64,000 bases of DNA, taken from contig OZ038383.1 of assembly GCA_964036045.1 (NCBI GenBank), positions 6,278,430 through 6,342,429 on the forward strand. The letters run 5' to 3'. Every line of letters begins with the position of its first letter. The first letter of the stretch is position 1. A program made the translations under genes and the position numbers. Below, one piece after another: positions 31,201 to 40,991 of this stretch. Origin of the DNA: Eutreptiella sp. 'Long Island Sound 2002' (taxonomy: Eukaryota > Euglenozoa > Euglenophyceae > Eutreptiales > Eutreptiaceae). Below the pieces are notes generated by a model. The model saw nothing but the letters and a program-made list of their open reading frames with translations, had not been told where the DNA came from and did no database searches.

Positions 31201-32473
31201 TGCTTGTGGCTGTCATGCCAGCAAGCAAAGTGACAGTAGGGATAGGGGTCTGATCTCCAGCTTACCCATACCCTATTGTGCTAACTCTCTTCGCTACGTG
31301 GATTACATCCACGGCTTACCACGCTTTGGCGGCTATGATAGTTGCCTCGTGGTCACCTGTGGTCTATCTCGCTTCACCCGTGTGTTCCCTTGCAATAAGA
31401 AAATCACAGGTGAGCAGACTGTAAAGATGTTGGTCGAACAATGGTTCGAACCCTATGGAGCACCTAAACAGGTGCACTCTGATGAAGATGTACGCATCCG
31501 CAGTGACACTGGGTGGTACAAACGAGTGCTAAATGCCCTCAACGTGGAGGTAACCACAGGTGTGCCCTACACTCACACGTCTAACCCTCTCTGTGAGAGA
31601 CAGAACCGTGTGGTGGAGCAAAACTTAAGAATCCTGATGAAACAGGAGCGCACCAAGGACTGGGTACGCCTAGTGCCCTGGGCAGTTCTGTCCATGAACT
31701 CACAGCGGCGCTCTTCTACGGGTTTCACCCCCCACGAACTTTTCCATGGAGGACGACCTGCTTGGTTCTTCAAAACCCCCTTTCCTGAGGACTTCAAGAG
31801 CCCTGTGGGAGATTGGCTAGAACACAAGCAGTCTCTGGCTAACCAGGCTGGTACTAACCTGAGGCACATTCGTGACCGTGAACAGAGCCGACGGAACCGC
31901 CTACGGCGACCTGCCAGCTTCAAGGTTGGTGACCTTGTTTTGGTACACCATTCACGCCTACCCTCCTGGCCACGTAACTGCCTACAGGACCCTTACTTTG
32001 GACCCTATCGTATCATCAGGATAGATGGATCCAGGATCCATGTCAGGTGCAGTCCACGTCTAGGTGGTGAACTGCTATGTGCTCCTAAGCAGTTGAGGCA
32101 CTATCACTCCCCTGACGACTTGTCTTGGGATGAGTGGCGCCTCAGCGACAGTGAGATTGAACGTATAGACCTAGAGAACGCTGCCAGTCCAGAGGAGGCA
32201 GACGAACTCGAAGAGATGACTGCCGATGAGATGGCAGTCGATGGTTACTACGTGGTTGCAGGTATTGCTCGCCACGAGTATAAACAGGGCTGGAAATTCC
32301 TTACCCTGTGGGATGGCTATGGGTTGTCCGAGGCGACCTGGGAACCTATGTCAGCCTTCATACAACCAGATGGGAGTATCAACCCCATCTTCCGCACTTA
32401 CCTCGTTGAGAACAACGAGGGGCAGCTCCTAACCCGTGCTGAGACTATGTCCCAGCGTAAGAAGCGAAACTAA
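28277..32473 (+). CDS. Chromo-II Pol: Dam-like, RT, RNase H, integrase, chromodomain
   Basis: 1,398 residues, in the same frame as gag and protease. The NPPF motif is at residues 7-10, followed by VVMCTPDWG and ASFLSIIDGS (rest of the Dam-like module). The RT has STALRLVVDYGEVNKK, KMDKRSGFWQVDL, VMPFGVANAPAVFQ and an unusual catalytic HIDD at about 544-547, where YxDD is usual. RNase H starts near VLITDASDVGGGG. The integrase has a zinc-binding HLSSGH...CGC and the triad D1009, D1069 and E1107. The C-terminal chromo-like domain contains VVAGIARHEYKQGWKFLTLW and ATWEP. The frame is intact to TAA and appears functional apart from the upstream TGA. Confidence 0.93.
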   Translation: MGLAYANPPFSLLAKVLTKIAYEGGRVVMCTPDWGCSGEHAYWRRMLDRMTVGRVQPPEGPIYVPEDSDTAMQAPEWASFLSIIDGSLNPVPLCDLDQVLLKEVMAENRGLTLYDLKNRSPEHLSATLTGCESPDDYLEPAAVKEDADDQLSEIASTIPSVDPSCVDLKHSAFLAQLLLEEVDLESTSEPASSVGKPVLHMQPVHTGEPVARSTDALARPAANNMPLSEHDTQELPRLLYLKAEGIERQERLQYLRQTWKYSIWSEEDDESFTLPDPEIPLVYSLHYGQQCPPEWDDGTVPAETADRHKKKEHGKSNLHAEEDFLQKVESLNLDPRLKKLLITYEEVFGALPPPLSCKKLVQMDLKLKPEFEKTRVRRRPYPAPQEQVEEIERQIQECIDAGLVEEYKHGDYPHHCSPCFLVAKPGSTALRLVVDYGEVNKKTQNHSGSIPNMENTLERIAKCRYKTKMDKRSGFWQVDLTAAAQELLAFIFPKGRVFKWKVMPFGVANAPAVFQELMNKILYILRHRPLVQELISRGAEMEAHIDDVSLGTNTKEDHVLLLREFFTVCQENHLRIKLQKCEFMKEEMEYLGFDVGYGWWKPAASKMQPLQDMQIRDDPKKGPHDVRSFVGACNFYRRHIHNFTYSSAPLTDLIKKTTRWRWTSREEECFQELKKKIASSNCLGVPRPEGEIVLITDASDVGGGGTIYQWQELNPAELTHCHYRTTGLNRDGSLKHDYPTSEWRLVPLGHWNWKWNQARSNYSTYDQELLAGMLVLSSQSRLLGSNPIVWLCDQEPVKSFQKGPPPEKAKLKRWWTYLSQFRLTVHHIPGIKNELSDYISRNNFDALIGESSEALAKEAFQRMDVQLDLSMRTAGILEGWSLTDYQSEYEEILQTLNTGLEPRVIDGHQWYKNNQYLFYEDRIVVPEARLDGCLQWSHLSSGHTGANRSVDFFRECFYSSLTLTELRSRMQTIVDACGCHASKQSDSRDRGLISSLPIPYCANSLRYVDYIHGLPRFGGYDSCLVVTCGLSRFTRVFPCNKKITGEQTVKMLVEQWFEPYGAPKQVHSDEDVRIRSDTGWYKRVLNALNVEVTTGVPYTHTSNPLCERQNRVVEQNLRILMKQERTKDWVRLVPWAVLSMNSQRRSSTGFTPHELFHGGRPAWFFKTPFPEDFKSPVGDWLEHKQSLANQAGTNLRHIRDREQSRRNRLRRPASFKVGDLVLVHHSRLPSWPRNCLQDPYFGPYRIIRIDGSRIHVRCSPRLGGELLCAPKQLRHYHSPDDLSWDEWRLSDSEIERIDLENAASPEEADELEEMTADEMAVDGYYVVAGIARHEYKQGWKFLTLWDGYGLSEATWEPMSAFIQPDGSINPIFRTYLVENNEGQLLTRAETMSQRKKRN

Positions 32474-35062
32474 TTACCCTGTGTCAGTCTACTGGCCCTG
32501 TCTGTGCCCTGCAGACCCATGCCTATGGTTTCCAGCGTGAGCCAGGTGGCCGCTTATCCAAATTGCAGCCACCCAGCGAGTGTTTGCCTTGTTGACCATG
32601 TGTTGCATGGGTACTGCCCTAATGTAATGACCTTGGTGAGCCAACGAAGAACGGTGGCTTTCTACACCAGGGGGGAATGACAAGCAAGGTGTTATGAGGC
32701 AAGGTGTGTCTTCCCTCCTTGGGGACAAGCGAGCCCACAGTTAGGACCCCTGACTGGTCCAGACCCATGGGGTTCTACCCTTCCTTACAGGGTTTACCTT
32801 ACCCTTACCTGCCATAACGTATGTGTGAGTGTGCTAGTCCTAAGGTCCTGAGAGCAAGCCGCAGAAGTGGTGTCCTAATTATACCCAAGTCTGCGCCCTT
32901 GCTAAACCTGGAGGGTTGGCTTATTGATGCCACGGGGTACGCCCCGGGTCTCCCCTCCCCTATGCGCCCAATTTCTGTGCTGGCGCAAAACCTTGGGGGA
33001 ATACCCAGAGTGTTAGTCCAGGTATTGTTTTCCCTACCTATCTGTCTACTACAGGGAGGGGTGGCCAAAAGCTATGAAGGCATGCAAAACGCCTGTTTGC
33101 TATGTGGCCAAAAACACTAACCTAACCACTGTCACAGCCCACCAGCCCAGCTAAAATTGCAGGAAAAGGGTGGGACAGTGACACGCCCCCTACAGGTCCT
33201 ACACACCCTACAGTGGCACCATCCTGGTGGGCGAGCACTGGGCAACTGGCTCTAGCCCCCACTCAGGACTACCACTCCTACACGCACACTCTACTTGGCG
33301 TTGCGGAGGTGAAGTTCTCATGGGTCCTAACGACCCTCCTGTGAAGAAGACAAGAGAACACAGCGCTCCTAAGCAGCTGCGGCCTAACAGGGGACGCCAC
33401 AACGCGTTTCCCCTGCTAGGGCTTGGAGGGAAGGGGTGCTCTCGTGGCGTGCACAGCGCAGATGTCGTTGAAGTCGAACTGTCCTCGCCAGTCCTGGCTG
33501 AGGCACAGTGATTTGATTTGTGATCAGCGCCCCTGTTTTGCTGGGGCAGAAAAATGGTAGCCGCCGAAGGCAGCTGCTGCGTGCACCAATCACCCTAACC
33601 TCTCCCACCTGTACAAAAGAGGCAGATGAAGGGGCGTTTGCGACTGTGGAACCAAGCCACACTCCAGGTATTATACCCTTCTCAGTGTGACCTATAATAC
33701 GCTGTTTGCAAACACGCTGCAGATGCAGCTACCCCTGTCAAGCAAGCAAGCTTTAAGAAACTCCTCGGGTTCTCTTAAAGAACGTACCGAGGAGCCTCTG
33801 GGTAACCTAAACAAGGTTTACCGTGCGCAATTCGCGTGGCCTACCCTTTAATGCATCATGTGCACGCAGGGAAGGGAGGCGTAACCACAGACTCAACCAG
33901 GAGGTGAGCTCCTCCTGGGCTAACCTACCTTACTCACCATGCATCGTGCGAATGCTGCATTGAAACGAACACAAAACAAACCTAAGCGTTTTAAGCAACT
34001 CAACTTGAACGCTACGGCCGCACACGTACAAACGCTTACCTGTGAAGAAGGAAACAAGGGTGGATACAGGTGAAGCGATACAGCGTGTGGATACCTAGAT
34101 TAGGCACATGCATCGCGAGCACAGCGCATATTCTAACCCTACGTGCGCGCTGCGCGCTCCATTCGCATCACATACCTTCCATTCCTGCTTTCGCCTGTGC
34201 AGAGCACGAGAGATGAACACCCGACCCCCCAACGAGCACAGCGTTGACAACCCTAACGTTTTGACAGAACAACCAACACGAACGCAATGCGTGAGTGTGA
34301 AGTGACACAGACATACCTGAGAGACGGGTTGTTGAACTGCTCTGTGGTGTGGGCTGTTTTTGAACTCTTTTCTCTGAAGTTTATAAAAATTTTGATGCAA
34401 CTGTGCAAAAATTTTCTTTAAAACTTTAAAAACTACGGCTCATACCTTCTTTTCCAAAAACCGTTTTCGCTTGCGCAACCCTTTTCTTGGCGTCCGCTTC
34501 GTTTGCGCTTGTCTGCGACTTTAAGTTATGTGTAAAAATGACGATTTCCCGCGTGGTTTCGTCGATTTTCAACGATTTCACTTGCTAAATCGCAACCCCT
34601 TCCGCAAAACCGCAGGAATCACTCCCTGCTGGTTCCACTTTCTATTTTTTTCAGCTCCTGGGGGTTTGTGTCCTCCATTGGGAGTATTGCTCCGCCCTGG
34701 CCCTTGGTCAGGACGTATACTGAAACGCTGTTTATACGGCGATAACCGTCCGCATTACAGCGTTCGACTGTACCCTAGTGGACAGACACGTGTGCTCTGG
34801 AAAGGGGGTCCTGGGTTCAATTCCCACTGCCCCCACACTTTTTCCAAAAGTTTTCGCCGCACGCCGGCGACTTTTGAGGAATGCCCCTTCGAAGGGACAT
34901 CATTCACGGTACATTACACTGTTTTTCAAGGGTCCCTACAGTGTGATAGGCTTCTATGAAGTGATGAGAATGTTTTTGGTAAGTTTAATGCATTTTTTAA
35001 GGTAATTTTGGGAATATTTGAGCCTTTTTCCTTGGTCCTACTAGCTTAGCTAACTAGTACTC
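32474..35062 (+). other. Non-coding 3' region of Chromo-II
   Basis: 2.6 kb between pol and the polypurine tract. I see no credible protein. It contains a tRNA-like sequence near its end. Chromo-I has an analogous 1.6-kb region. Confidence 0.7.
34764..34836 (+). other. tRNA-like sequence inside Chromo-II
   Basis: A-box-like TACCCTAGTGG (34,771-34,781) and a good B box GGTTCAATTCC (34,814-34,824) at tRNA spacing, ending in TGCCCCCA. The T-arm pairs partly. The 5' side does not pair with the 3' acceptor sequence, so a tRNA pseudogene or pol III promoter fragment is more likely than a working tRNA. Confidence 0.45.
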
Positions 35063-35070
35063 CAGGGGGG
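35063..35070 (+). promoter_or_regulatory. Polypurine tract of Chromo-II
   Basis: CAGGGGGG immediately precedes the 3' LTR start AGTAAG. Confidence 0.75.
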
Positions 35071-35795
35071 AGTAAGAAAAAGTCACTGCCATGTCTTTCT
35101 TGGAGGGCTTGATCCAGGCTAAGCCCCCCTTAAAACCCTTTGTTGATGCTGAGACAAACTTAAGTGTTTTTATCTCTCTTTTGTTGCCTAAAGTACACTT
35201 TCTCAAAGTAACTAGGGTTGTGACCCTAGCCCCCCCCATGAAGTTCACCCCTACCACTCAACTGAGCGGAGGTACCTTCCTTCATGGAGGTCATACCAAA
35301 ATAAATCAGGCATTCCATGCTTGTGGGCCTTGGAGGTTAAGCCTAAGTGGTCTCCCACCCCAAGACCCCTATACTCAATTGATTCTACCACTTATTGTGG
35401 TCCTACTTTGTAACTGTTTCTGAATGCAGTTGCTTGGCCAAGTCATTTTCTGTGTGGTCCTGACATCTATGCCCCTCAGTCCTAACCAGTACCATTTCAC
35501 CCAAAAGATTGCACATGAAGTGCCTATTGCAACCTCTGAGGCTAGAGTCTGACCAATTTTCATTTAAAACCTTTTGCTTTATCCATTTGTGATTGAATCT
35601 ATGTTCATATACCTGCTTTGTCTATCTGCAGCCCTTCTGTGTTACACTGGATTCCAAAACCAATCATTGATTTCATTGATTCGATCCATATTCAGTCCTT
35701 GCTCTACTTGCTGCTTTGGTTTGGGGTTTTCAACTACAAAACCAACTTGCAGGAATACATCAAAAGACCTAGGGCATAATTCAAGGACATCTTTC
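35071..35795 (+). repeat. 3' LTR of Chromo-II
   Basis: 725 bp, about five mismatches from 24,692-25,416. Confidence 0.93.
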
Positions 35796-36260
35796 TCATC
35801 AGGCATCTCACTGTTGGCACCACCAGTGGCACCACGTCCATTCTGTGTCTGCTAGGACGGTGTGAAATGGGCTGTAAACATGCCCAACGCCTTGTTGGGT
35901 GGAGGCTTAGATCCAGCCTTGGGGCTTTGCTGCGAGCTGCTTGCTCCAGCCTTTGGTTTTTGGCCTTGGCGGGTGTGCCGTCCCCTTGCTTGCCGGTTGA
36001 CTTTGCAGGGGGGGGGGGGGGCGTTTCTTGGACTCACCGTCCTCTTCCTCTAGTAGGGTGGCCTCCTCTTCTTGATCTACATACCTCCTTCCCATACAAT
36101 CCACTGAAAACCATCTGCAAGGTCTTAATTCACAGACGCGTTCCCACTGGATTGGTGCCAAAGTGTCGCAGTTCGGCACAGCAGCCCTCAAATCAGTAAC
36201 AAATGACTCAGGAACTGACTTCTCCTCAGACAAGTATGCAACTGCAATGTTCAGAGGGAA

Positions 36261-36446
36261 CATGCTTTGAAAGGATAGGGCTGCAGAAAAATCTGGTCGC
36301 TGTGTGCAAACCATTACCCATGTACTATTCAGCTGAATCAAATCTAATGCATAGAGCAAATAACAGAACACTTCAACACGAATGACACTCGTCAGGGGAC
36401 CCTGAATATAAGAAAGATATCGGGGTAGGCGTGCGGAAAACTGGTG
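36261..36446 (-). other. 186-bp segment present only in gene U copy 1
   Basis: It is absent from copy 2 at the matching site (about 46,964), with a TG microhomology at the junction. On the minus strand it contains a pyrimidine tract and AAAG near its end but no exact GT...AG boundary. It is either an insertion in A or a deletion in B. Confidence 0.75.
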
Positions 36447-38619
36447 CACACTACACAGTGCAAGAGCAGTCTATCCCATGCTGTACAATGCTGATGGCTT
36501 GGACAGGTTGTACACATACATCGGCATGAAAAATTTCCTCAGCACAGGTTGCCTTCAAGTTGCTAACACAGGCTCGATCATCGGCAGTCTCACCAGTGAC
36601 TGCCACCAAAATACCATTCAATACAAATTGTGCCACAATATTGTGCACAACCAACGTCCACATACATGGGACTGCAATCAGGATGCAGACAAATGGCAGT
36701 GCACTAATAAACGTGGGAACAAGGCAGCCTGCCCACAAAGGGAGTAGCTCAACTCTACCCTCCTGCTTCACAACGTTCCCTGTGTCTATCTCAATAATGG
36801 TATCACCCAACTTAAGACTCAGATGCCCACTGTCAGCCTTCTCCATACTTGGTGTCACACGGGGCTTGCGAAGCCTGTCACGTTACCCTTGGTAAAGGAC
36901 GGAGGTCCAAAAGACTGCCTTGACAACGGGAGCCCACGGTGGCCAAGGTGAGTCGGGACTCCACACCCAGCTGCAATACAGGACCCGGATATGGGCCATA
37001 ATACGACGTTGTTCTTTGCACATAGTCACAGTACCCAGATTTGTTGCAGAGGGTATACACAGGACACAGACGAGGTAATTAAAAAATGGTATGCTTATAA
37101 ACAAAAATCGAGAGACCTGGACGAAAGTTCGCCCAGCTCATCGTCAACAACGAAATATAGACTACGAAATCACTACCACTCAAAGTGCAGGATAATGCAG
37201 CATACCCCTAGACTCGTGCACAAACCCCTCAGTGACTGCATCCGGATGGTGCACATGCCACCCCCACAACTGCTCAACTCTGGCCAACTTTACTTCACGT
37301 TTGATTCCCAGTACTGTGCTTTTAGTACCCAACATGTAGAGGACAATGCTTGACAGTCTGTCTTGCATTAATCCTTCGCACTCTTTGAATACCCCAAGCG
37401 CTGGTTCAACATCTCGCTTCTCCATCCCATAAATTGCGTCAACAGCTGGCTGCCCAATGAATTTGACAAGTTTGCCCAACCGTGCCCAACGCTTGGCTAC
37501 AGTAACCTTAAGACAGCAAGAGACAGGTAAAAAGACATGCTTACAGTAATGTATAATGAAAACGGATACAGTTGAAACGTTGAACACACCACATTGCTTT
37601 CATCAGCAGTAATACCAATTTCAGCCAACATTTTCTGAGTATGGTTGAGCAGGGGGGCATCTGAATCCTCCGCAATATGCTCTAATAGGAGTGCCATCCG
37701 GTCACTGCTTGTTGACACACTACTGCTTGTGGTCTGCACTTGATGAAGCCCTGCTAGCTTTCTTCGTATGGGCAAAGGAATGTCTCTTCTAACGTCAAAG
37801 GCTTCAAACTCTCGTGTCCATGTAGGGAGAGGGTGATTTTTGGATTCCTTGTCCTTGCGATGTTGCATAGCAGCCGTGTAGACGTGCTGCCCCCGATTGG
37901 CATACCAACACCCAGCTGTACATAAGGTAACAGTCGATACAGAATAAAATCAAATGGCATTGAAGATCGAGTACAATCGAAATAGGACAGGGCAAAACAT
38001 ACACAGGCCACCTACCAGCAGTAAATCGTCAATACAATCAGGTGGCGATGCCCTTAATAAATCGTTATAGCGGGCTTGGACCCGGTCGGGGTTCAGCCCA
38101 CAAACCTGGCCATCATAGCAATCTCTATCAATCAAGATCTGATCCCATCGCACACGAATGCGTTTTGTGGAGGTGAGGTAATCTGCCAGATTGACTTCTG
38201 CTTTTCCTTTGGGTTTTGGCTTTGGCTTCGGTTTGGCGGCTGGTTTGGGCTGTGGTTTTGGTGCGGGGGCGTCAGCAGCGGCAGTTCCCTCACTTCCACT
38301 AAGATGCTCTTCATCATTCGCCAGGTTTGCGGGTTGTGTACCAACATTTTGAGAGACCATATAAGACATCGCTTGAAAGGAAAGAAAACATCAGATGCAC
38401 AGTGTAGACATGAGGGTATCTAGGTGCTCAGACAGAGATATTAGCCAACTTAGATGAAAGTCGGAGAAACTAGGTTCCGAAACAGAAACTACAACAACAA
38501 CAGGGATGACAGAGTGCTGAAGGCTATTAAATTCACGTTGACCGGAAAGCTGGGTGAAATTTCGCCTAGGTCTGGTAGTTTCAAATAATACCAGGCTCAA
38601 AATCATGAATGTCGGGCGC

Positions 38620-38639
38620 CTGGGCGAAATTTCGCCCAG
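38620..38639. repeat. 20-bp perfect palindrome in gene U intron
   Basis: CTGGGCGAAATTTCGCCCAG is its own reverse complement. A variant CTGGGTGAAATTTCGCCTAG lies 70 bp away at 38,550-38,569, and CTGGACGAAAGTTCGCCCAG lies in another intron at 37,117-37,136. Confidence 0.9.
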
Positions 38640-39431
38640 CCAGAAGCACGATAGCATATAATAGAGTCAAACCAATCCGAACCCCGTGTACTCCGTCCCA
38701 ACCCTCTTCCTCATCAAGCGTTTTGAGGGACGAGTCACTGCGCACCTCTTCTGGGCCCTCCTTGGCACTGTCACCATAACTAAAATCATCTACCACCGGT
38801 GCAGCAACAAGCATAGGGTGCAGGGCAGGGGTTTTTTCGGGGGCGGTCTCGGGGGAGGGGCGGGGGGTCTGTGGGGGACTAGCACCGGCACACCGCGGGC
38901 TGGGGGGGTGTCGGCTAGTTTTGGAGCATTACCACCGGCAGTGTTGATACTCTGGTATTGTGCACTTCGCTGCCTCTGATCAAAATTGGAGCGTTTCTGA
39001 CTGTATGCATTCAGAAAGTCCACAACACCATTGGGTATTTTAGTCTTGGCAATCAGACACCGTAGGCTATGCCAAACAAGGCTCAAAAATTGCGGCTCTG
39101 TAACCCTTGTACGCGACAACACTCCGGGAAAGTGCATGAGGGGGGCTTCATCAAGACGCTTGACCACATACTTATCTTTTTCCAGAACAGCAACGGGAAA
39201 CCAAGCATCTCATACGTTCTGAATGAACAAGCACACGTGCTTTGTGTACTTGTCCACAAACTTCTGCGTCGGGACACCCTGGCATTTTTTCTCTCCTGGA
39301 TGTGTTGGGAGGAGAGTTAAAAAAATATCAGTTGTCTGCTGCACTGGCTGAGCATTACCAACCTCCTGCGACCTCATGAGTAGGCGACTAAGCATTGCTT
39401 CGCCGTACTCCTCAGAAAAGGGGCAGTTCAT

Positions 39432-39836
39432 TTTGGCTTGCTAATAATTTGTGAAATCTTGCTCTTGATTCTTGGTGGCTTGTTGTGAATTCTTGGTGGC
39501 TTACAAGTAATTTGTGGTGGTCTGCTATAAATTGCTAGTAGCTTGCTACTAATTCTTCGTGGCTTGTTGTTCATTAATGGTGGTTGGTTGTTCATTCATG
39601 GCAGTCTGATGTTAGAGTTTGGTGGCCTATCAATTCCTAGTGGCTTGTTGTTAATTCTTGGTGGCTTTGTGTTAATTCATGGCAGATTGCTATTTATTCC
39701 AAGTGGTGTGCTATGGTACCTTGGTGGCTTGATGCTAGTTCATTGTGGTCGGATGTTCATTCCGGGAGGCTTCTTGTTGATTCTTGCTAGCCTGCTTATT
39801 CTTTGTGGCTTGCAGTTAATTTCAGCACCATATTAA
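39432..39836 (+). repeat. ~22-bp tandem array, right edge of unit A
   Basis: Imperfect units of TTGTTAATTCTTGGTGGCTT, inverted relative to 19,260-19,816. The array starts exactly where gene U copy 1 stops matching copy 2. It ends in a GCCTTCGGCAAGGCACCTC motif also seen near 285 and 40,262. Confidence 0.8.
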
Positions 39837-40785
39837 TCTGTTGCCTTCGGCAAGGCACCTCGGAGAGGGGAGAGGGACGACCATTCTTGAGCGGCCGAGG
39901 CTGGAAAACTGCATAAGCAAGTTGTGCCCCAAACCCCTTGGGAGCCACCCCCCCCCCACACCGAAATAGTGTGAAAAACACAAAAAAAAAGGGGGGGGGC
40001 TGAAACATACTGCACATAGGATATGTGATCATTTTGAATAGTCAAAGTATCAAAAAAATCAGTTTCGGAAATTTCCATTTTTGAGCTGCCGAGGCTGAAA
40101 AATTGCATAAGCAAGCTGTGCCCTAGACCCCTTGGGACCCCCCCCCCAACACCCAAATAGTGCGAAAAACACATAAAAGGGGGCTAAACATGCTTTGCAT
40201 AGGATGTTGATCATTTGGGATGGTCGAAATATAAAAAAAAATCAGTTTCGGAAATTCTATTGCCTTCGGAAAGTTCACCTCGCAGAGAATCTACCCCAAG
40301 CAACGCACACACAAAATAGGGGGGAAGCAAAATGAATGGGACACGCTAAAACACGCTTTACACAGCTTGGATGGTCATTTTAAGTGATCACGGTATCAGA
40401 AAAATAAGTTTCCAAAACTTCGATTTTTGAAGTGCCTAGAGTGAAAAACTGCAGAAGCACGTTGTGTACCAATCCCTTGGGAACCCCCCTCCCCCGGGAG
40501 CTAAGACCCAAATAGGGTGAAAAACACATGAATACGGCCTAAAACATACTTTACATACCTTGGAAGGTCATTTTAGGTGATTACAATATCAAAAAAACAA
40601 GTTTGCAAGCCTTCCACTTTTGAGCTGCCGAGGGTGAAAAAGTGCATCTGCATAAAAAGGTTGTGTACCAACCCCTTGGTAGCCCCCCCCCCCCCCCCCC
40701 CGTGCGCCCAATCGCCAAATAGGGTGAAAACACGCAAATACGGCCTAAACCATGCTTTACATACCTTGGATGGTCATTTTAGCGA
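39837..40785 (+). repeat. Satellite S, block 4 (about five units)
   Basis: The longest S block in the window. It includes a run of 20 or more C at about 40,683-40,702. The last ~230 bp (40,556 on) belong to the segmental duplication. Confidence 0.85.
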
Positions 40786-40991
40786 AAAAACAAAAAAACA
40801 AAAGAACACACGCAGGGACACCAAAAGCAGGCAAACAACTCGACAGTGTGCCGCTCCCCTGCTCCCCGGCTGCCTACGCACGGCCCGCGGCAGGGATACC
40901 ACCGACCAGTCTGTCAACGCCTATACACACGCCAACTTGAGGGCGGTGAAATGCAAACGGGGGCCTCCCCGCAACACATGGGCTAAACCCC

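Larger units (their letters stand above)
24692..35795 (+). mobile_element. Chromo-II: young Ty3/gypsy chromovirus
   Basis: An 11.1-kb element. The order is LTR, PBS, gag, TAG, protease, Dam-like module, RT, RNase H, integrase, chromodomain, 2.6 kb non-coding, polypurine tract and LTR. The LTRs (725 bp each) differ at about five positions by eye. The flanks TCACCA (24,686-24,691) and TCATCA (35,796-35,801) form an imperfect target duplication. Unit B shows the empty site as TCACCAGGCAT. Apart from the gag/pol TAG, the only break in the whole 7-kb frame is one TGA at 28,268-28,270. Confidence 0.95.
19817..39426 (-). repeat. Segmental duplication unit A (split by Chromo-II)
   Basis: After removal of the 11.1-kb Chromo-II insertion, this ~8.5-kb unit aligns with 40,556-49,942 at roughly 95% identity. 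It contains satellite S, element X and gene U in the same order and orientation. Private differences are a ~1.06-kb insertion in B and an extra 186 bp in A. The two units lie in direct tandem, separated by a repeat array and extra S units. Confidence 0.88.
35796..39426 (-). pseudogene. Gene U copy 1, multi-exon, unknown function
   Basis: Exon-like minus-strand blocks, shared with copy 2, are separated by short introns. From 5' to 3' they read: EEYGEAMLSRLLMRSQEVGN...KFVDKYTKHVCLF; KYVVKRLDEAPLMHFPGV... with a Pro-rich stretch; PVVDDFSYGDSAKEGPEE; a KPKPKPKPKGK linker then NLADYLTSTKRIRVRWDQIL; HPLPTWTREFEAFDVRRDI; KRWARLGKLVKFIGQPAVD; a hydrophobic FISALPFVCILIAVPC segment; and a Lys/Pro/Gln-rich tail. 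One intron (about 38,372-38,695) holds two 20-bp palindromes. I recognise no domain. The 5' end is missing at 39,426, where a repeat array begins. A TAA breaks 'VLYQG', and Chromo-II removed the C-terminus. Confidence 0.55.

Noticed and set aside
38620-38639. E2F-type binding site in the palindrome
   Set aside because: The half-site GGGCGAAA does not match the usual E2F consensus, so I make no claim of a specific factor.
39543-39836. A hydrophobic plus-strand frame (LLLILGG repeats)
   Set aside because: It is a translation of the ~22-bp array; degeneracy and repeats elsewhere argue against a gene.
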